Below the pieces are notes generated by a model that had not been told where the DNA came from, ran no database searches, and was given only the letters and a program-made list of their open reading frames with translations. Both the position numbers and the translations under genes were made by a program. A DNA stretch of 64,000 bases. It comes from Clostridia bacterium (lineage in GTDB: Bacteria; Bacillota; Clostridia; Lachnospirales; Lachnospiraceae). The stretch's first letter is position 1. Every line of letters begins with the position of its first letter. Shown piece by piece: positions 61,479-64,000 of the stretch. The stretch is taken from contig CAJTIM010000003.1 in NCBI GenBank assembly GCA_910576325.1, positions 180,270 through 244,269 on the forward strand, given 5' to 3'.

Positions 61479-61717
61479 ATCAGTTCCCTCCATTTTTTCT
61501 GGATCACGTCCACAAGGTGCATTTGTACCTGAATTTTCTTGTCCTCGTCAATTACCCTGTGGATTCTGCCGTCGGCCCCCGCCACCTCGGAAGTCACGAG
61601 GGAATCATGGTAAGGCTCATATATCCTTAAAATTTCCTCTAACGCCTCCGGCTCGCCGTGAACCGCTCTTTTGATTAGCTCATAGTTTAATTCATGGATC
61701 TCGTCCCCGCTTTTCAT
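61475..61717 (-). CDS. Small helix-turn-helix protein of integrative elements
   Basis: An 80-residue protein: YELIKRAVHGEPEALEEILRIYEPYHDSL, then IDEDKKIQVQMHLVDVIQKKW. This is the HTH_16-type protein that accompanies a small sigma-like factor in Tn916-like and Lachnospiraceae conjugative elements. It overlaps the sigma gene by 26 nt and the DUF3825 fragment by 4 nt, so the three were co-translated. Confidence 0.75.
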   Translation of the reverse strand: MKSGDEIHELNYELIKRAVHGEPEALEEILRIYEPYHDSLVTSEVAGADGRIHRVIDEDKKIQVQMHLVDVIQKKWRELI

Positions 61718-62114
61718 AAAACTCGCGGATTTTGCTAAATGCGCGCTGCCGCAGGTTGTAGACAGTGCGCGGTGTCACCTCCATCTTTTCTGATATTTCC
61801 CGGTCGGAAAGGTCGCCCCAAAAGTCTAAGAGCAGGACGTTCCTCTGCTTTTCCGGCAGGGATAATAGTGCTTTATATAAAGTTTCGCTCTCCACCGCAC
61901 AGGAGCTTCCGCCCACATAAAGCACGAAAGACTCGGAAGGGTATTCATCCCTGCGGCCTAATGTTTCCAGAAGATAGTCTACCGGTTCGTCGGAAAAATG
62001 CTTGTCCCGGTTGCCCTCGGCCCGGTCTAAATTTCTGACAAAGTTGCGCGACACCGTTTTGCAGAAGGAATCGAACATGGCGCAAATACGGTCTTCGTTT
62101 GAAGGAGATAGCAT
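61692..62114 (-). CDS. Sigma-70-like factor of an integrative element
   Basis: A 140-residue sigma-like protein: residues 1-60 loosely region-2-like, then ALLSLPEKQRNVLLLDFWGDLSDREISEKMEVTPRTVYNLRQRAF as a region 4 HTH. Such proteins pair with the small HTH_16 protein in conjugative elements. No integrase or transfer gene is nearby, so it is a residue of an element. Confidence 0.85.
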   Translation of the reverse strand: MLSPSNEDRICAMFDSFCKTVSRNFVRNLDRAEGNRDKHFSDEPVDYLLETLGRRDEYPSESFVLYVGGSSCAVESETLYKALLSLPEKQRNVLLLDFWGDLSDREISEKMEVTPRTVYNLRQRAFSKIREFYEKRGRDP

Positions 62115-62269
62115 GGCACTTCCTCCCTTCTGTCAGATTCGAGCGCGGCTGGTTTTTCACCTCCTCGTAATACCAGAACACATCCCGGCATGGCAAACCG
62201 GAAAGATTTTTGAAAATTTCTCAAAAAAAATTATTGCCATTTCTTGACAGTTTTCGACAATGCAATGTA

Positions 62270-62302
62270 AAAAGGCCAATCTACACAAGGCAGATTGACC
62301 TT
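62270..62302 (-). terminator. Terminator of the flavodoxin-lipoprotein gene
   Basis: AAGGTCAATCT-n-AGATTGGCCTT followed by TTTAC on the minus strand, about 40 nt past the stop. Confidence 0.75.
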
Positions 62303-62345
62303 TCCGGGCAAGTTACGCTTGCCTTGTACATCACCACATATATAT

Positions 62346-63476
62346 TTAATTCGCTTTTTCAAGAACAGTCGAGGTATTCTCCTCCATTTCCGAGATAACA
62401 TCCATTCCAGAATCAATATGTCCCAACATAATCAAGCTATCCGAATACCGGAAATCCTGATAAAAAATTGAAAGGTTTCCCCACGGAGCATAAAGGCACA
62501 AATCACCTACATCTGGATCACAGCCATCCGGTTCACCCTCCGTCGGCAATTCTTGCGAAAGATAACTGATTTTTTCAATACCGTTGAAATCCTCAAAGTT
62601 CAAGTCCAGTGGGAGCATATCATATAAAGCATTTGCAGCAGGTGTATCATAAAGCGTGATGGCAACCTCCTGTCCGTTCACAGTCATTTTCAATTTTCTT
62701 TCCGTATTTTCCACCTCAATATCTGCCTCTCTTTCTTCAAATCCAAGCCCTTCCAACCATTCGTTAATGACAGGCTGTGCAGAATCTATATCCGGACGAT
62801 AAACGCCAATCGGCTCCAATACCTCTGTGGAATCCGGCAATGCTGCAGTAATATCCGTGACGCTGCCTGCCAGTCCTCCGGTTCCATGCGCACAAAACGG
62901 TACAACTGTTTTACCAGAGAAATCATATTCTTCGATAAAGGAGAAAATCGCCATAGGCGCGGTATACCACCAATTAGGGAAGCCGAGAAAAACTACATCA
63001 TAATCTTCCATATTATCAACATGATTTACCAGCTCTGGACGGGCATTTTCAGCTTTTTCATCCGCTGCCCGATCTAAGCACTCGTCATAATCGCTGGAAT
63101 ACGGTTCTGACACAATAATCGAAAACAAGTCACCACCGACCTTCTGCTGAATCCATCCTGCCATTTTTGCCGTATTGCCGGGCAACAATACACTTGCGGA
63201 GGTTGTAGCATCCACATCCACTTCTTCCGGGTTTTCAACCTGCGTATTTTCTGCCCATGTAAAATACGCAATCAGAATTTTACTGCCCGATTGATTTGTA
63301 GAGGAATCTTCCGGTTTCTCTGCTCCTGCCTCCGTTACTGGCGTTGTTTCTACATTTGCTGCCGGTTCTTCACTTTTATTCTCTGGCATTGGGATATTTT
63401 CTGTTTTTTCAGCACCGCAGGCCGCTATTCCAAGCAGCATACAGAACGACAGAAAAGCTACAATCCATTTTTTCAT
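62346..63476 (-). CDS. Lipoprotein with flavodoxin and cyclophilin-like domains
   Basis: A 376-residue exported protein. The signal peptide ends with lipobox GIAAC (Cys20), then comes an acidic linker. A flavodoxin domain (about 65-240) has LIAYFTWAENTQ as the FMN phosphate loop region, LGFPNWWYTAPMA and FCAHGTGGLAGS. A cyclophilin-like domain follows (about 255-370: LKMTVNGQEVAITLYDTPAANALYDMLPL). Fusions of these two domains are common in gut Firmicutes; they may be extracytoplasmic reductases. It overlaps the DUF4405 gene by 1 nt, a classic electron-transfer pairing. Confidence 0.88.
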   Translation of the reverse strand: MKKWIVAFLSFCMLLGIAACGAEKTENIPMPENKSEEPAANVETTPVTEAGAEKPEDSSTNQSGSKILIAYFTWAENTQVENPEEVDVDATTSASVLLPGNTAKMAGWIQQKVGGDLFSIIVSEPYSSDYDECLDRAADEKAENARPELVNHVDNMEDYDVVFLGFPNWWYTAPMAIFSFIEEYDFSGKTVVPFCAHGTGGLAGSVTDITAALPDSTEVLEPIGVYRPDIDSAQPVINEWLEGLGFEEREADIEVENTERKLKMTVNGQEVAITLYDTPAANALYDMLPLDLNFEDFNGIEKISYLSQELPTEGEPDGCDPDVGDLCLYAPWGNLSIFYQDFRYSDSLIMLGHIDSGMDVISEMEENTSTVLEKAN

Positions 63477-63832
63477 CAGGAAGCCTCCTTTTCTTTTTCC
63501 TGCTTATCTTTTTGAATATTGTTTTGTCCATGTACTTTTCTTAACAGCTTTGTGAGATAATGTGCAATAAATATACAAAGTCCCATCAAAGCAAAGTAAT
63601 CTATATAGAACAGGAAGACAGATTCCCCGTAATCCAAAAACACAAATTCGCTTTTGAGCAGCAAATAAGTCAGAAAATCCCTTCTGATAAATACTGCTAT
63701 ACCATACAGGGAAATGGCTGTGCCAAGGAGAAACAGCAAAACAGAGCGTATCTTTGATGATTTTCTTATCCGCATCCCCTTTTGAGCCATACGAATCACC
63801 ATGTTCCAATGCAGACCAAGATGTACATTCAT
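63476..63832 (-). pseudogene. DUF4405 membrane protein, 5'-truncated
   Basis: The 118 codons encode two membrane helices (about 30-50 and 72-90) and a basic tail. Upstream in frame without an SD, YSYWGFLLM-NVHLGLHW continues the DUF4405 helix that carries the haem-ligand-like histidines, and then homology ends in sequence reaching a TAA at 63956. The first two helices of the family are missing. An inverted repeat at 63956-63997 stands right at the broken end. Confidence 0.65.
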
Positions 63833-63955
63833 CAGTAAAAATCCCCAGTATGAATATTCCGGCTTCCGTGCCCCTGCTGTCCGGTGATAGGAAACCGCAA
63901 ATCCGTTTTTAAGGAAACCGGCATTCCGGAGCTGGAAACCATTAGCATATATCCT

Positions 63956-63997
63956 TTAGAATGTAAGCATGCACCGTAAGGTGTAAATACATTCTAA
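63956..63997. repeat. Inverted repeat at the DUF4405 break point
   Basis: TTAGAATGTA and TACATTCTAA are perfect 10-nt inverted ends, with CACC and GGTG inside. The hairpin lies exactly where DUF4405 homology stops, so it may be the terminal repeat of an element that extends beyond the window. Confidence 0.6.
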
Positions 63998-64000
63998 GGG

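Overview
The window looks like chromosome from an anaerobic Clostridia bacterium, most likely a Lachnospiraceae-type gut acetogen (inference). The supports are an acetyl-CoA synthase gene (acsB), a corrinoid-protein reactivator, a tetrahydrofolate riboswitch driving folT, Spo0A-type DNA-binding sequence, a sodium-pump decarboxylase beta/gamma pair, AGGAGG Shine-Dalgarno (SD) sites and mid GC content. No rRNA or tRNA gene was seen.

Layout. 0-10.7 kb: regulators, a MATE transporter, a cyclase-family protein, a DUF134/NifX fusion, a phosphoesterase, an L,D-transpeptidase, FtsH and an M20 peptidase. 10.7-21.2 kb: a decayed accessory (defence) island on the minus strand. It holds two hsdR pieces, an hsdS scrap, rhuM with an in-frame amber codon, an intact fic, a group II intron remnant, a Panacea-type toxin-antitoxin pair, and an intact operon of a small XRE regulator, a DUF4268 nuclease-like protein and two unrecognised Gly/Ala-rich proteins. 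21.5-25.3 kb: sdpRI, a CPBP protease, and a ferredoxin/membrane Fe-S/thioredoxin cluster. 25.4-32.8 kb: an alpha/beta hydrolase with a pseudoknot-like leader, a Crp/Fnr regulator, an ArsP_2-type permease, a MATE/MerR pair, a transaldolase-like aldolase and riboswitch-folT. 33-46 kb: DUF3786, the RACo-like activator and acsB, separated by lipoproteins, threonine aldolase, HAD and MBL enzymes. 45.8-59.5 kb: a hybrid histidine kinase, XRE/DUF2975, the sodium-pump genes, an AGCS symporter and small regulators. 59.5-64 kb: a 50-bp tandem repeat array before a radical SAM gene, then scraps of an integrative element and a flavodoxin lipoprotein.

The most unusual signal is not a protein. Two families of hairpin-forming intergenic repeats recur across the window. 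Almost every copy lies directly next to the SD (AATAGGAGG-like) of the following gene, and the stems differ between copies by paired changes. Family 1 (about 106-109 bp, sometimes tandem, sometimes only one half) precedes ftsH, the aldolase, threonine aldolase, the HAD gene, a lipoprotein gene, oadG and oadB. Family 2 (about 118 bp, with a GTCGC-TGC-GCGAC end) precedes the RACo gene, a flavin-binding protein and DUF4180, and one copy supplies the last nine codons of sdpI. They behave like mobile or regulatory elements aimed at ribosome-binding sites.

Functional links: acsB, RACo and DUF3786 point to Wood-Ljungdahl carbon metabolism, and folT supplies folate for the same one-carbon pathway. 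OadB with a tiny OadG-like subunit and the AGCS symporter suggest sodium-coupled energetics.
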